The position numbers and the translations under genes are program-made. From the NCBI GenBank assembly GCA_019636345.1, contig JAHBXQ010000001.1, positions 525,985 through 589,984 on the forward strand: DNA of 64,000 nucleotides, in the 5' to 3' direction. The notes under the pieces are model-generated. The model saw only the letters and a program-made list of their open reading frames with translations, had not been told where the DNA came from and ran no database searches. Numbering within the stretch: the stretch's first letter is position 1; each line of letters opens with the position of its first letter. The stretch is from Pirellulales bacterium. GTDB taxonomy: Bacteria > Planctomycetota > Planctomycetia > Pirellulales > Lacipirellulaceae. Shown here piece after piece: positions 1 to 8,407 of the stretch.

Positions 1-3
1 ACG

Positions 4-801
4 TTATGCGGCGCGCCAGTGTTTGAAGTGCCGGACGAGTTGCTCGTCGACGCTTGGGATCGCGGCGGCGAGTCGCGTCGAGAGTTGCCCGGGAGGGTTG
101 CCGCGCCGGACGTCCGCCAGGAACGCCACAAGCGTGCGGTGCGCCGCCACCGGTCCGTGCAGCATGAAGTGAACCCACGCCCAGGCGAACCGGTACTCCG
201 CGGCGCCCATGTCGGCGAGCGTGTGGCGCGACTCGAGCGACGCGACGGTCTGCATCATTCCCAGCCGCAAATTCCAGCGGAGCGTGCGGAGATGCTCGTG
301 GCGAAATGCGCGGTCCGAGGCGGGGACCTCGAAGTACTCGGCCAGTCCCTCGTCGAGCCACAGCGGGACCATCGCCAGATCGGCATGGAGCAGCGCATGC
401 GTGCATTCGTGCCGCAGGTCGACCGGCAGTTCGCGGTGCTGAAATGCGTAGACCGCCCCGCGGCCTCCCGACTGGACGTACAGGGCGCGGCGGTAGGGGA
501 CGCGCGGGAACTGGGTGCGCAGCAACTCGCGGTGCGAGCGTTCGTCGGCCGCAAGGTAGACGTCGATCGTTTGCTGCGCCGGGGCCACGGCCAAGGTGCG
601 CTGGAGCTCGGCCTGCAGGCTGCCGAGGCCGGCCAGTTCGGCGTCGAGGCTTGCCAGGGGAAACGCGGCGGCGACTTGGAAGGGTCCGTAGGCGCGGCGA
701 TCGACCCATGCGGGCGCAGCGGCTGCGGCGATGCGCCACCCGCAGGCCGCGGCGAGGCCCACGCCGACGCCGAGCAGTTCACGCCGCGTGTAGCGATGCA
801 T
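4..801 (-). CDS. exported gluzincin-like (DUF1570-type) putative peptidase
   Basis: Predicted exported protein of 265 residues. The ATG at 801 opens with a twin-arginine-like motif (TRRELLG, residues 5-11) followed by an Ala-rich hydrophobic segment to about residue 30, so Tat or Sec export is likely. The core has a zinc-peptidase HExxH motif (HECTH, residues 131-135) and a downstream Glu in WLDEGLAEYFE (about 151-155) placed as the third ligand of gluzincins. This arrangement resembles DUF1570/peptidase-MA-like proteins common in planctomycetes; the substrate is unknown. The start overlaps the stop of the upstream PHP phosphatase gene by one base (TGATG), so the two are probably translationally coupled. 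The fold assignment rests on motifs only. Confidence 0.75.
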   Translation of the reverse strand: MHRYTRRELLGVGVGLAAACGWRIAAAAAPAWVDRRAYGPFQVAAAFPLASLDAELAGLGSLQAELQRTLAVAPAQQTIDVYLAADERSHRELLRTQFPRVPYRRALYVQSGGRGAVYAFQHRELPVDLRHECTHALLHADLAMVPLWLDEGLAEYFEVPASDRAFRHEHLRTLRWNLRLGMMQTVASLESRHTLADMGAAEYRFAWAWVHFMLHGPVAAHRTLVAFLADVRRGNPPGQLSTRLAAAIPSVDEQLVRHFKHWRAA

Positions 802-1619
802 CAGGCGGCCTTTCGTCGCGAGGAGAACAAGCTGCGCCATCCGCGAGGAGCGGCGGAGGTCATGCGGCGGGCCGGCTGCAGTCGGCCCGCGGAGACGTCT
901 CGTCCCGCGGCCACGAGCGCCGGATTGATTGAGCAGATCGTCTCGGCGACGTCGCGGCCGACGATTTCGGCGGCGCGGTCGAACGAGCGTCGCAGCAGCG
1001 GGCGGCGGGAACGGGGGCTGTGCCCGTCGCTCGCCAGGACGTGGATCAGACCCTGTCGCAACATCCACTCGCTGAGGCGTTGGCTGTCGGCGCCGAACGT
1101 GCCGACGAGGCTGCCGGCGGTCACCTGCATGAGACAGCCGGCCTCGACCAGATCGGGGAGCAGTTCGGGCTCGTTGAGCAAGCCGCGATTGCGTTCGGGA
1201 TGCGAGAGGATGCCGGTGATGCCGTGGCGTTTGAGTTCGGCGAGCAGGCCTTCGAGCGGCAGGTACGTTTCGTGCGGCAGTTCCAACAGGACATGGCGAC
1301 CGTGATCGCCGAGGGTGAGGACTTCGCCTGACAGGAGCTTGTGCACCATGCCATCGTCGATCCGCACGTCGGCGCCGGGGAGGATTTCGAGTGCGAGGCC
1401 GGCGTCGTCCAGTGCGGCTTGCAGTTCGCCGGTCCAGCGGCGAATGTCGTCGCCGTGGTTGTGGGCGAAGTTGCCGAGTTGGTGAGGCGTGACGACGATC
1501 GTGCGGGTCCCGTCGGCGACGGCCAAGCCGGCCATGGCCAGCGACGCGGCAAGATCGGCGGCGCCGTCGTCGACGCCCGGCAGCAGGTGGCAGTGGATAT
1601 CGGTGAAGCCGGCAGTCAT
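801..1619 (-). CDS. CpsB/YwqE-type PHP-domain tyrosine-protein phosphatase
   Basis: Protein of 272 residues matching the CpsB/CapC/YwqE family, metal-dependent PHP-fold phosphatases that dephosphorylate the C-terminal tyrosine cluster of bacterial tyrosine kinases controlling capsule export. Visible PHP metal-binding motifs are DIHCHLLPGVDDG (residues 7-19), TPHQLGNF near 45, LSHPERN near 138 and ASDGHSPR near 200. The family is usually about 240-260 residues; this copy has a short basic C-terminal tail. A BY-kinase of the Wzc type lies about 41 kb away in the same window and is the likely substrate (inference). The gene ends in a one-base overlap with the following exported peptidase-like gene. 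Confidence 0.88.
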   Translation of the reverse strand: MTAGFTDIHCHLLPGVDDGAADLAASLAMAGLAVADGTRTIVVTPHQLGNFAHNHGDDIRRWTGELQAALDDAGLALEILPGADVRIDDGMVHKLLSGEVLTLGDHGRHVLLELPHETYLPLEGLLAELKRHGITGILSHPERNRGLLNEPELLPDLVEAGCLMQVTAGSLVGTFGADSQRLSEWMLRQGLIHVLASDGHSPRSRRPLLRRSFDRAAEIVGRDVAETICSINPALVAAGRDVSAGRLQPARRMTSAAPRGWRSLFSSRRKAA

Positions 1620-1806
1620 GGTCGCACGTCCCTGGCACTACGGTGCGCACCGGTCCGATCGATGTCGGACGGGGCGAATCGGGGCGGGAGTGTACCGAGC
1701 GTCCCGGACCGGTCAATGCCGAGTCGGGCGTCTCGCTAGCGAGCTCGCCAGGGGCGTTTGGCGTCGAATTGTCCCCGGGCGCGAACCTGGCCGTACCTGA
1801 CGCCGT

Positions 1807-2922
1807 TCAGGCTAGCTCGAGCGGCCAGGGAGTCAGCAACTCGACCCCCGAGTCGGTAACGACGTAGTTTTGTTCGAGTCGCAGGCCCGTGCGCAGGTCG
1901 CGATGATAGAGTCCCGGCTCGGCGGTGAAGAAATCGCCGACAGCGAAATGGTCGTCCCATTCGGGGTTGAGATGGGGCCCTTCGTGCGGGGCGAGGCCGA
2001 CGCCGTGCCCCAAATGGTGGTTGAACGCCCAGGGGGATTGCAGATCGAGCCGCTGCTGGGCGTCGAGGTGCAGCTCGCGGCAACTGACGCCGGGGCGGAC
2101 GGTCGATTCGATCCAGGCGAAGAGCTCCTGCACGGCCTTCCAGGCCCGCAGTTGCTCGGGCGTGGGATCACCCCCGACGGCAATTGTGCGGGCGTTGTCG
2201 CTGTAGTAGCCGCGGAAGCCGACCCCCAAATCGAGGATCCACAGCTCGCCGGCTTGGGCCAGCCGGTCGCGCGGGGGACCTCCGCGGGAGCAGCTTTGGA
2301 AGTCTTGCCCCAGGTAGGTCAGCGGTTCTCCGAGCGTCGTCACGGCGACCGTGTGAAGCTCGCAGTACAGGTCCAGCTCCGACAGCCCGGGGCGGATGAT
2401 TTGCCGGGCGCGGGCGTACATCGCGGCGTTCGCCTCGTTGGCCCGGCGCATCATTCGCAGTTCGTCGGCGTCCTTGCGGCGGCGGAGGGCGAACAGCGTC
2501 GGTTCGGCGTCAACGACGGGGCTCGCGGCGGCCGCTTGCAGCGCCGGGCGCCAGTGAGACCACTCACCCGCGGTCGTCCCGGTCGTCGGCTGAAGCGCCG
2601 CCACGAGCGCGGCGGCGCTGGCGGCCGCCTGGTCGTCGCGGAAGGTGGAGAACCGCTTGGCCGCGTAGCCTGCCGTTTCGTCCGCGGCGGCCGGGGTTCC
2701 CAGTTTGCGATCGGGAAGGGCCAACGTCAGCCGGCCATCGGCGTCGAGCGCCGCGCAAGGAGTCCACAGCGGCCCGAGATGGACTCCGGTGAGCCACTGG
2801 ATCGATTCTCCGCGAGTCAGCAGAACACGGCTCCAGCCGTGTCGTTCCATCTCGGCCAGCAGTCGTTGCTGGCGCCGCCGGCAAGCGGCCAAATCGGGGG
2901 CGTAGGGGTGATGTTCGGGCAT
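1807..2922 (-). CDS. M24 family metallopeptidase (Xaa-Pro aminopeptidase-like)
   Basis: Protein of 371 residues with the creatinase/aminopeptidase P layout: an N-terminal creatinase-like domain (to about residue 150) and a C-terminal pita-bread M24 domain. The five metal ligands are visible in order: Asp in ILDLG, Asp in YYSDNAR, His in GHGVGLAPHEGP, Glu in FTAEPGLY and Glu in RLEQNYVV. It should hydrolyse peptides with proline at the second position, in the cytoplasm (no signal peptide seen). It stands alone, about 190 bp from the phosphatase gene upstream of position 1619 and facing away from csrA across a 443-bp gap. Exact substrate specificity cannot be read from sequence. Confidence 0.88.
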   Translation of the reverse strand: MPEHHPYAPDLAACRRRQQRLLAEMERHGWSRVLLTRGESIQWLTGVHLGPLWTPCAALDADGRLTLALPDRKLGTPAAADETAGYAAKRFSTFRDDQAAASAAALVAALQPTTGTTAGEWSHWRPALQAAAASPVVDAEPTLFALRRRKDADELRMMRRANEANAAMYARARQIIRPGLSELDLYCELHTVAVTTLGEPLTYLGQDFQSCSRGGPPRDRLAQAGELWILDLGVGFRGYYSDNARTIAVGGDPTPEQLRAWKAVQELFAWIESTVRPGVSCRELHLDAQQRLDLQSPWAFNHHLGHGVGLAPHEGPHLNPEWDDHFAVGDFFTAEPGLYHRDLRTGLRLEQNYVVTDSGVELLTPWPLELA

Positions 2923-3200
2923 CGGTTTCTCGCTGGCATAGCGGCGGGGCGACGGCGAGCTGGGGGAGTTCGTCTCGTCGGACCGGGGTCAGCTACCCTA
3001 ATGGCAGCCCCCCGGGTTTAGCAATCGGTCGACGTGCGGTTCCGGGTCGAGGGGACGCGATCGTCTAGTGCAAAGGCTCCTGGCGCCCGAGGGCTCGATT
3101 CCTGTCTCATATCGGGACATTCGTCCCGGGTTGGGACGGATTCAGGCTTCTCAGCCCCTTGGGACGGTGGCTGATCAGTCGGGCTGATGTGAATGTAAGT

Positions 3201-3217
3201 CCATTTGCAGCAAATGG
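3201..3217. promoter_or_regulatory. perfect inverted repeat upstream of the csrA -24/-12 element
   Basis: The sequence CCATTTG-CAG-CAAATGG is a perfect 7-bp dyad with a 3-base centre. Its centre lies about 75-80 bases before the start site predicted from the -24/-12 element, which is where a sigma-54 enhancer-binding protein could sit. No other copy was recognised in the window, so a regulatory role is inference. Confidence 0.35.
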
Positions 3218-3258
3218 TTGCGCTGTTTGTGATTGATCTCAGCCAGTTCTGCAGAGAC

Positions 3259-3274
3259 TTGGCACGCCGAGTGC
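3259..3274 (+). promoter_or_regulatory. sigma-54-type -24/-12 promoter element of csrA
   Basis: TTGGCACGCCGAGTGC matches the RpoN consensus TGGCACG-N4-TTGC at all but one position, with the invariant GG (3261-3262) and GC (3273-3274) 12 bases apart. Transcription would start near 3286, giving a leader of about 80 bases before the csrA ATG at 3366. A nearly identical element precedes the second csrA gene. Because GCAC-N5-GTGC is also a dyad, a repressor operator is an alternative reading. Confidence 0.6.
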
Positions 3275-3365
3275 GGTTAGAGGACATATCACTAAGGGGC
3301 AAGCCGCTTGAGCGAGTCAGGCTGGACCGCCTGCCTTGAACTCTTTTCCCGAGAGGACCAGTAGG

Positions 3366-3632
3366 ATGCTCGTACTCAGTCGTAAAGTTGGTGAACGAAT
3401 TCACGTCGGCAACGGCATTGTCGTGGAGGTTCGTCGAGTCGCCGGCAATCGGGTGACGATAGCCGTCGAGGCGCCCCGAGACATGCGAATCCTTCGCGGC
3501 GAGCTGTTCGAGGCCGCCACGTCGTTCGAGGGCGAACAGGCAGTCCCGGACGACGAAGAGACGGCGAGTTCGCCGGTCGTTCTCGGTCATGGCGATCTCG
3601 GGCTTTCCGTTTCCTCGCATACGGTGGCGTAA
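3366..3632 (+). CDS. csrA: carbon storage regulator CsrA
   Basis: CsrA of 88 residues, a small dimeric RNA-binding protein that binds GGA motifs near ribosome sites and controls mRNA translation or stability. The canonical N-terminus MLVLSRKVGERI begins at the ATG at 3366, which is preceded by a good Shine-Dalgarno (GAGAGGA); the in-frame ATG at 3336 would add an uncharacteristic extension and is rejected. The core ends with APRDMRILRGEL, equivalent to the RNA-binding edge of the family. The remaining tail of about 35 residues is acidic and longer than in the roughly 60-residue E. coli protein. A -24/-12 element lies about 90 bases upstream. A second csrA-like gene occurs at 6157-6522. Confidence 0.93.
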   Translation: MLVLSRKVGERIHVGNGIVVEVRRVAGNRVTIAVEAPRDMRILRGELFEAATSFEGEQAVPDDEETASSPVVLGHGDLGLSVSSHTVA

Positions 3633-3928
3633 CCGGCGCGACGCGATTGCCGATGGAAGCAGGGCCGAGTGCGCTCGCCGCGGATTTGACGTATGCACGA
3701 GGCAGCATGCGTCGTCCGAGGCGGGCGCATTCGGCTCTTTTTTTGTCGCTTGCGGGCTAGTTGCCGCTGGCCGTGAGGCCGTGACTGGCGTTTCGCCCGC
3801 TCGCATTCGCTAGCACGCGCCGGCGGCGTTGACGCGGTTTGCCGCGGCGCCCTACTCTCTCGGCCCTCGCGCCCGGGGTCACGACGCCCGCGGGGTTGCG
3901 AACATTCTCGGCCGTTGACAGGCTCGTC

Positions 3929-6112
3929 ATGCAGGGATGCAGGACAAGTTGCGCACGTGGCCCGCACTTGCGGGGCGTCGTGTTGCATGCGCTGGCGGCG
4001 GCGTGTTTGGCTGCGACGCTGGGGGGGTGCAGCACCTCGTCAAATCGGTGGGTCTCGCTGCGGACGACCCCGCGCAATCCGCTCACCGACACCTTGGGGC
4101 TCGTGACGCGTCAAGGGCCGAAGCCGACCGAGCGGACGATGCAGTTGTTGCGTCGGTACGACATGGTCGGTCGACTGCAGGGAGACCGCGCCGCACTGTT
4201 GGCTGAGATCGAGGCGATCGATCGTCGCGAGCCGAATCGCGAACACGCCTACGCCCAGGCCGAGCTGGCGTACGTCGGGGCCAAGAAGGCCGAAACGGCG
4301 ATGAAGACCGACGAGGCGCTCAAACTGTACGGGGCCTCGGTGCTGCACGCCTATCGCTATCTGTTCGCCGACGGCTACGCGGCGACGAGCAACCCGTACG
4401 ATCCGCAGTTTCGCCGGGCGTGCGATCTGTATAACGGTGCGCTTGAGGGGACGTTGCGCATTGTTCGCGCGGGCGGCAAGCTGAGCCCGGGAACGACGCA
4501 CATGCTGCATGCCGCCGACGGCGACTGCCAGATCGAAGTCGTGCTGCGCAGCAACGGGTGGCATGCGGACGACATCGACCACATCGAATTCGTCAGCGAC
4601 TACGAAGTCCACGGCCTGCGGAACCACTATCACAATTTCGGTTTGGGGGTGCCGCTGATCGCGGTGCGTCGGCACCACGAGGGCGCCGACCCGGACGAAG
4701 CGTTCTACCCGCCCGACTTGTCGTTCCCGGTGACGGCGTTCCTGCGGATCGAGTCGGACGCGTTGCGCGAACGTCCTCCGGTCCAGGGGCCTTCCCTTGC
4801 GGCGACGGCGACGACCAAGCTGCCGCAGCCGGTGACGCGGGCCGTGCTGGAACTGTACGATCCGCTCGAAGCGACGTCGGTGGCCGTGGCGGAAGCGAAG
4901 GTGCCGCTCGAAACCGACTTGAGCACGCCGTTGGCCCACTTCCTCAGCCAGCCGGCGCTCGACGACGACCGGGTGTCGACCCTGGGGCTGCTCAAGCCGG
5001 AAAAAGTGGCGCAGCTCACCGGGCTGTACATGCTCGAGCCGTATCGTCCCGACAAGATCCCGGTCGTGATGGTCCACGGGCTGTGGTCGAGCCCGGTGAC
5101 CTGGATGGAGATGTTCAACGATCTGCGGAGCGATCCGTACTTGCGGGATTACTACCAGTTCTGGTTTTACCTGTACCCGACGGGTCAGCCGTTCTGGTAC
5201 AGCGCGGGCAGAATGCGCGAGGATCTGGCGGTCATGCGGCAAACGCTCGACCCCGCCAGACGGGAGCCGGCGCTCGACCAGATGGTGCTGGTGGGCCACA
5301 GCATGGGAGGGCTTGTCTCGAAGCTGCAAACGGTCGACAGCCGCGATGCGTTCTGGAAGACGGTCAGCGAGAAGCCGTTCGCCGAGTTGCAGGCCGAGGA
5401 GGCGCAACGCAAAGAGCTGGCCAATGCGTTTTTCTTTGATCCCAATCCGAGCGTGCGGCGGGTCGTCACGATCGGCACGCCCCACCGCGGCAGCGAGTTT
5501 TCGAACGATCTGACTCGCTGGCTGAGCCAGAAGCTGATCCGGATCCCCGCGCAGATGCTGCAGGGACGGAACGAACTGTTCGCCCGCAATCCGGGCTACT
5601 TCCGCAACGAGTCGGCGCTTAAGATCAACACGAGCATCGATTCGCTCTCTCCCTCGTCGCCGATTCTGCCCGTGCTGTTGGCGGCCGATCCGGGACCGTG
5701 GGTGCGATACCACAACGTGGTGGGCCAGGCGCCTCGCGACGGACTGACCAACAAGGTTTCGATGTGGATCGCCGGCGAAGGAGACGGGGTGGTCTCGCTG
5801 GTCAGCGGCGAAGTGGAATCAGCCGCTTCGCAGATCGTGGTGCCGGCGGATCACCAAAGCGTCCACCGACACCCGCAAAGCATCCTGGAAGTCCGCCGCG
5901 TCTTGCTCGAGCACCTCGACGACCTGCGGAAACATCCCTCCGGAACCGGGGTGCGCTTCGCCTCGTCGGGCGAGGCGAATTCGGAGACCGGCTTGCCTGA
6001 GGCGGGATCGCCTTGGCAGGGCGTTCCCGTCGCGGTCCCGGCGGCAAGGCCGTACGTCGGTTCCTCGACGGGGGGCGAAGTCTACGGCCCGGCGCCGGCG
6101 GTCTTGCGATAA
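3929..6112 (+). CDS. alpha/beta-hydrolase (lipase-like) lipoprotein
   Basis: Protein of 727 residues predicted to be a lipid-anchored alpha/beta hydrolase. From the ATG at 3929 a signal peptide ends in a lipobox (LGGC, about residue 34); an upstream in-frame TTG at 3839 would put the lipobox too far inside. The first 370 residues show no recognised domain. The hydrolase domain follows, with an oxyanion-type MVHGLW motif near 380, the nucleophile elbow GHSMGG near 455-460, and candidate Asp (GEGDGV, about 617) and His (ADHQSVHRHP, about 640). This layout resembles PGAP1/triacylglycerol-lipase-like proteins. Substrate unknown. It sits between the two csrA genes, but nothing in the sequence shows it is their target. 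Confidence 0.82.
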   Translation: MQGCRTSCARGPHLRGVVLHALAAACLAATLGGCSTSSNRWVSLRTTPRNPLTDTLGLVTRQGPKPTERTMQLLRRYDMVGRLQGDRAALLAEIEAIDRREPNREHAYAQAELAYVGAKKAETAMKTDEALKLYGASVLHAYRYLFADGYAATSNPYDPQFRRACDLYNGALEGTLRIVRAGGKLSPGTTHMLHAADGDCQIEVVLRSNGWHADDIDHIEFVSDYEVHGLRNHYHNFGLGVPLIAVRRHHEGADPDEAFYPPDLSFPVTAFLRIESDALRERPPVQGPSLAATATTKLPQPVTRAVLELYDPLEATSVAVAEAKVPLETDLSTPLAHFLSQPALDDDRVSTLGLLKPEKVAQLTGLYMLEPYRPDKIPVVMVHGLWSSPVTWMEMFNDLRSDPYLRDYYQFWFYLYPTGQPFWYSAGRMREDLAVMRQTLDPARREPALDQMVLVGHSMGGLVSKLQTVDSRDAFWKTVSEKPFAELQAEEAQRKELANAFFFDPNPSVRRVVTIGTPHRGSEFSNDLTRWLSQKLIRIPAQMLQGRNELFARNPGYFRNESALKINTSIDSLSPSSPILPVLLAADPGPWVRYHNVVGQAPRDGLTNKVSMWIAGEGDGVVSLVSGEVESAASQIVVPADHQSVHRHPQSILEVRRVLLEHLDDLRKHPSGTGVRFASSGEANSETGLPEAGSPWQGVPVAVPAARPYVGSSTGGEVYGPAPAVLR

Positions 6113-6156
6113 CGATCAATCGCTGCGCAGACTCGGCGGCCGACCAAACGCCTGCG

Positions 6157-6522
6157 TTACTTCCGGGCGGCCACCTGCGATCGCAACGGGGCGTGGTTCG
6201 TCGAGTCCAGTGCGACCGTGCGAGCCCCGGCCGGACGCACGACCGTTTCGCCGGCATCGGTCGACCAGCCGTTGTCGCGGGTCGTGCAGGTCGTCGCGGC
6301 GCGACTTCGCTGGGAGCGCCGGGGGGCCTCGGCTTCTTCCGTCGCATCTGCCGGCGCTTCGTCGGCGTCGAGTTCGAAGACCAACTCGCCGCGGAGCACG
6401 GCCATTTCGGCCGGGGCGTCGATTCCCAGCCGGACGGTTTTCCCTTTGGTTCGGACGACGGTGATTGTGATCGAGTCGCCGATCTGAATCTTCTCGTTTT
6501 GCTTCCGTGTGAGAACCAACAT
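6157..6522 (-). CDS. csrA: second CsrA-family regulator with a long C-terminal extension
   Basis: Second CsrA-like protein, 121 residues. Residues 1-55 match the family (MLVLTRKQNEKIQIG at the N-terminus, APAEMAVLRGELVFEL at the end of the core). It is followed by about 60 extra residues, first acidic/Ala-rich and then basic, with no recognised domain; CsrA proteins normally stop at 60-75 residues. The ATG at 6522 has a strong Shine-Dalgarno (AAAGGAG). A -24/-12-like element nearly identical to that of the first csrA lies about 65 bases upstream. The gene is convergent with the hydrolase gene (44-bp gap). It may compete or heterodimerise with the first CsrA (inference). Confidence 0.9.
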   Translation of the reverse strand: MLVLTRKQNEKIQIGDSITITVVRTKGKTVRLGIDAPAEMAVLRGELVFELDADEAPADATEEAEAPRRSQRSRAATTCTTRDNGWSTDAGETVVRPAGARTVALDSTNHAPLRSQVAARK

Positions 6523-6583
6523 GCGTCACTCCTTTGGTAGATGAGACAGGGCGTCCAACCGCCCGCGACGATGCACGTACTAC

Positions 6584-6598
6584 GCACGCGGCGTGCCG
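6584..6598 (-). promoter_or_regulatory. sigma-54-type -24/-12 element of the second csrA
   Basis: On the minus strand the sequence CGGCACGCCGCGTGC carries the RpoN-type GG and GC 12 bases apart and shares GGCACGCCG(A/C)GTGCG with the element upstream of the first csrA. Predicted start near 6572, leader about 50 bases. The same caution applies: GCAC-N5-GTGC is a dyad and could be an operator. Confidence 0.5.
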
Positions 6599-6774
6599 GG
6601 GGATCATCGGCCGAGGGAGAAAACGGCAAGCTCGTGCCGAGACAAGCAGTTACGACGACGCTAGCGGTGCAGGCGCTGGCGGGCTCGCATGCCAGATTTG
6701 GCAGAGTCGACCGCGCCGCGTGCAATTTTTGCAGTTCGCGGCAGGCGGGAGATCGTCGGGGGACGGCGGCTTGC

Positions 6775-7518
6775 TCATGCCCCGTCAGCACGGCGGGCGA
6801 TCCGATCGCGGAGTTCGGCGGCGCGTTCGTACTGCTCCGCAGCGATTGCGCGGGCGAGTTGCTCGGCCAGCGACGGGCCCAGTTCGTAGTGCGTGGAGAT
6901 CGAGACGCGCATCTCTTGCAGCTTTTCGATGAAGCTGCCGTCCTCAGCTTCCGCCGCGTCGAGATCGGCGAGGACCGACTCCAATTGCTCAATGCCGCAG
7001 TCGATCGCTTGCACGGCCGCCTCGGGATTCTCGCGTTCCAACTGGACGAGCGCCGTCGCCTGAATGCGGTGGAACATCACGAAGGGGCGATACTGTTCGT
7101 GCATCAGGGCCCACTCTTCGGCCGGGGCGTTGGCCGAGGTGAAGTCCATGAGCTTGAGCGTATGCTCGGCGTCGTCCGCGGCTCGACCGTATTCATGGAG
7201 CGCGAGCCAGCAAATGCGACGGTGATAGAACTGGTAAAACTCGCGATCGACCTGCAGGCAACGCTGTTCGTCGAGAGCGAATCGCTCTCCCTCCTCGAAG
7301 GCGGCCGCAACGAGGTAGTCGTAGTAGCTGGGAAAGCCGTGGGGCCGGTCGCCGTCGGGTCGACCGGAGGTTTCGATTTGCAGCACGCCCATGTCGACGC
7401 GAAGCTGGAGCAACTCGCGCCCGTCGGCGCCGACGACGCGACGGACCTGCGGCTGGCCGGGCTCGAAGGCCCAGTCGGCCAGGACGCGGTCGATGTGTTG
7501 CGCGGGGCGGCGAGGCAT
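6775..7518 (-). CDS. UvrB/UvrC-motif (UVR) domain protein
   Basis: Protein of 247 residues ending in a UVR motif (LAEQLARAIAAEQYERAAEL, about residues 215-240), the helical hairpin through which UvrB and UvrC interact and which also occurs in protein-arginine kinase activators. The first 200 residues are helical and rich in aromatic residues, without nuclease or helicase motifs, so it is not UvrB or UvrC itself. Planctomycete genomes carry related stand-alone UVR proteins of unknown role. A -10-like TAGAAT occurs on the minus strand at 7567-7572. It is the fourth gene of a co-directional run from 9748 to 6157, separated by gaps of 85-270 bp. Confidence 0.75.
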   Translation of the reverse strand: MPRRPAQHIDRVLADWAFEPGQPQVRRVVGADGRELLQLRVDMGVLQIETSGRPDGDRPHGFPSYYDYLVAAAFEEGERFALDEQRCLQVDREFYQFYHRRICWLALHEYGRAADDAEHTLKLMDFTSANAPAEEWALMHEQYRPFVMFHRIQATALVQLERENPEAAVQAIDCGIEQLESVLADLDAAEAEDGSFIEKLQEMRVSISTHYELGPSLAEQLARAIAAEQYERAAELRDRIARRADGA

Positions 7519-7667
7519 GGAATCGCGGAGCGGGACATTGGATCTTGGAGACGGCTCCTTAATCCTATTCTACTGCGCGATCGCGGGCCATGGGGCGGCA
7601 GCGGTGCGGGTTCCGGGGGCTTGCGCTCCCCCCGTTTGCGGGCGAACAGCGGATCTGCAGCGGGGGG

Positions 7668-8138
7668 TCAGCCTTCGCCGCCGGTGTCGTGCATGATCGC
7701 TTCCTGGATCAGGTCGATCTCCTCGGCGTCGTGAAGATCCACGGCGTCGAGCAATTGGGCCACCTCGTCGCAGATCTCCTCGAACCGCTCGCCGCAGCAG
7801 GTGGCGAGCTCGGCGATCGCCGGCTGCATCTCTTCCAGCTTGCGGCGGAAGACGTCGTGATCTTCTTCGAGGCTCTTGATGCGCAGTTCCAGATTCGGGT
7901 TCGTCTCGGCGACGACGACCATGTACCCGTCCCGTTCCTCGAAATCCATCAGCCGAGCGAGGTGGCGTTGGAACGAGTTGAGCGTGAATTGCAGACTGGA
8001 CGCCTTGCGCGGAAGGCCGATGGCCGGGGTCTTCCAGTCGAGCGTGACCCGCAGCGCCTGCTTGACGTGGTCGAGGATCTGGTGCTCCATCCAGGAGGCG
8101 CGGATTTCAGCGGCGGCGTTGGATTTGGCGGACAGCAT
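7668..8138 (-). CDS. hemerythrin-like (HHE) domain protein
   Basis: Small helical protein of 156 residues with His and acidic residues spaced as in hemerythrin/HHE cation-binding proteins: EHQILDHV near residue 18, QRHLARLMDFEERD near 60, EEDHDVFRRKLEEM near 90 and HDAEEIDLIQEAIMHD at the C-terminus. Such proteins hold a di-iron centre and bind oxygen or sense iron/redox state; which of these applies is not clear. The ATG at 8138 is fixed by a near-perfect Shine-Dalgarno at 8147-8153; an upstream in-frame ATG at 8162 lacks one. No membrane segment or signal peptide is seen. Confidence 0.7.
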   Translation of the reverse strand: MLSAKSNAAAEIRASWMEHQILDHVKQALRVTLDWKTPAIGLPRKASSLQFTLNSFQRHLARLMDFEERDGYMVVVAETNPNLELRIKSLEEDHDVFRRKLEEMQPAIAELATCCGERFEEICDEVAQLLDAVDLHDAEEIDLIQEAIMHDTGGEG

Positions 8139-8146
8139 GGTCAGGT

Positions 8147-8153
8147 CCTCCTT
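8147..8153 (-). promoter_or_regulatory. strong Shine-Dalgarno deciding the hemerythrin-like gene start
   Basis: AAGGAGG on the minus strand lies 8 bases before the ATG at 8138 and selects this start over the in-frame ATG at 8162. Such strong sites are uncommon among the genes of this window. Confidence 0.7.
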
Positions 8154-8407
8154 CGAATGCATGGTGCGCGCAGAGTGCGGTGACAAGGCGGCGGCGAAGC
8201 GGGCACAGGGACTCTGCCGCATCGAGTCGCGGTCGTCGACCCCCCCGAGCCGACTGGCGCCGCGAGCGGCTCCGCAGCCGAGCGCCCAGTATACTCGCCG
8301 AGTCGTCCCGCGAACTAGCGCGGGGCGATTTTTCCGGGATTGCAGCCGGTTCGAAAGGCGGGCAAGCTGCGCGGGGTTTGTCGGTCGTCCGCCGACGGGC
8401 GCTTGTC

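Larger units (their letters stand above)
2923..3365. other. 443-bp intergenic region upstream of csrA
   Basis: Divergent intergenic region between the M24 peptidase gene (minus) and csrA (plus). No convincing gene is seen. It holds a perfect 7-bp dyad at 3201-3217 and a -24/-12-like promoter element at 3259-3274, described separately, and is richer in A+T around 3190-3240 than its surroundings. Confidence 0.6.

Noticed and set aside
3720-3750. T7 run after csrA as an intrinsic terminator
   Set aside because: The stem before the run is short and interrupted, and it lies about 100 bases after the csrA stop.
3839-3928. Upstream TTG start for the lipoprotein hydrolase
   Set aside because: It would place the lipobox about 64 residues in, far from a normal lipoprotein signal; the ATG at 3929 gives a standard one.
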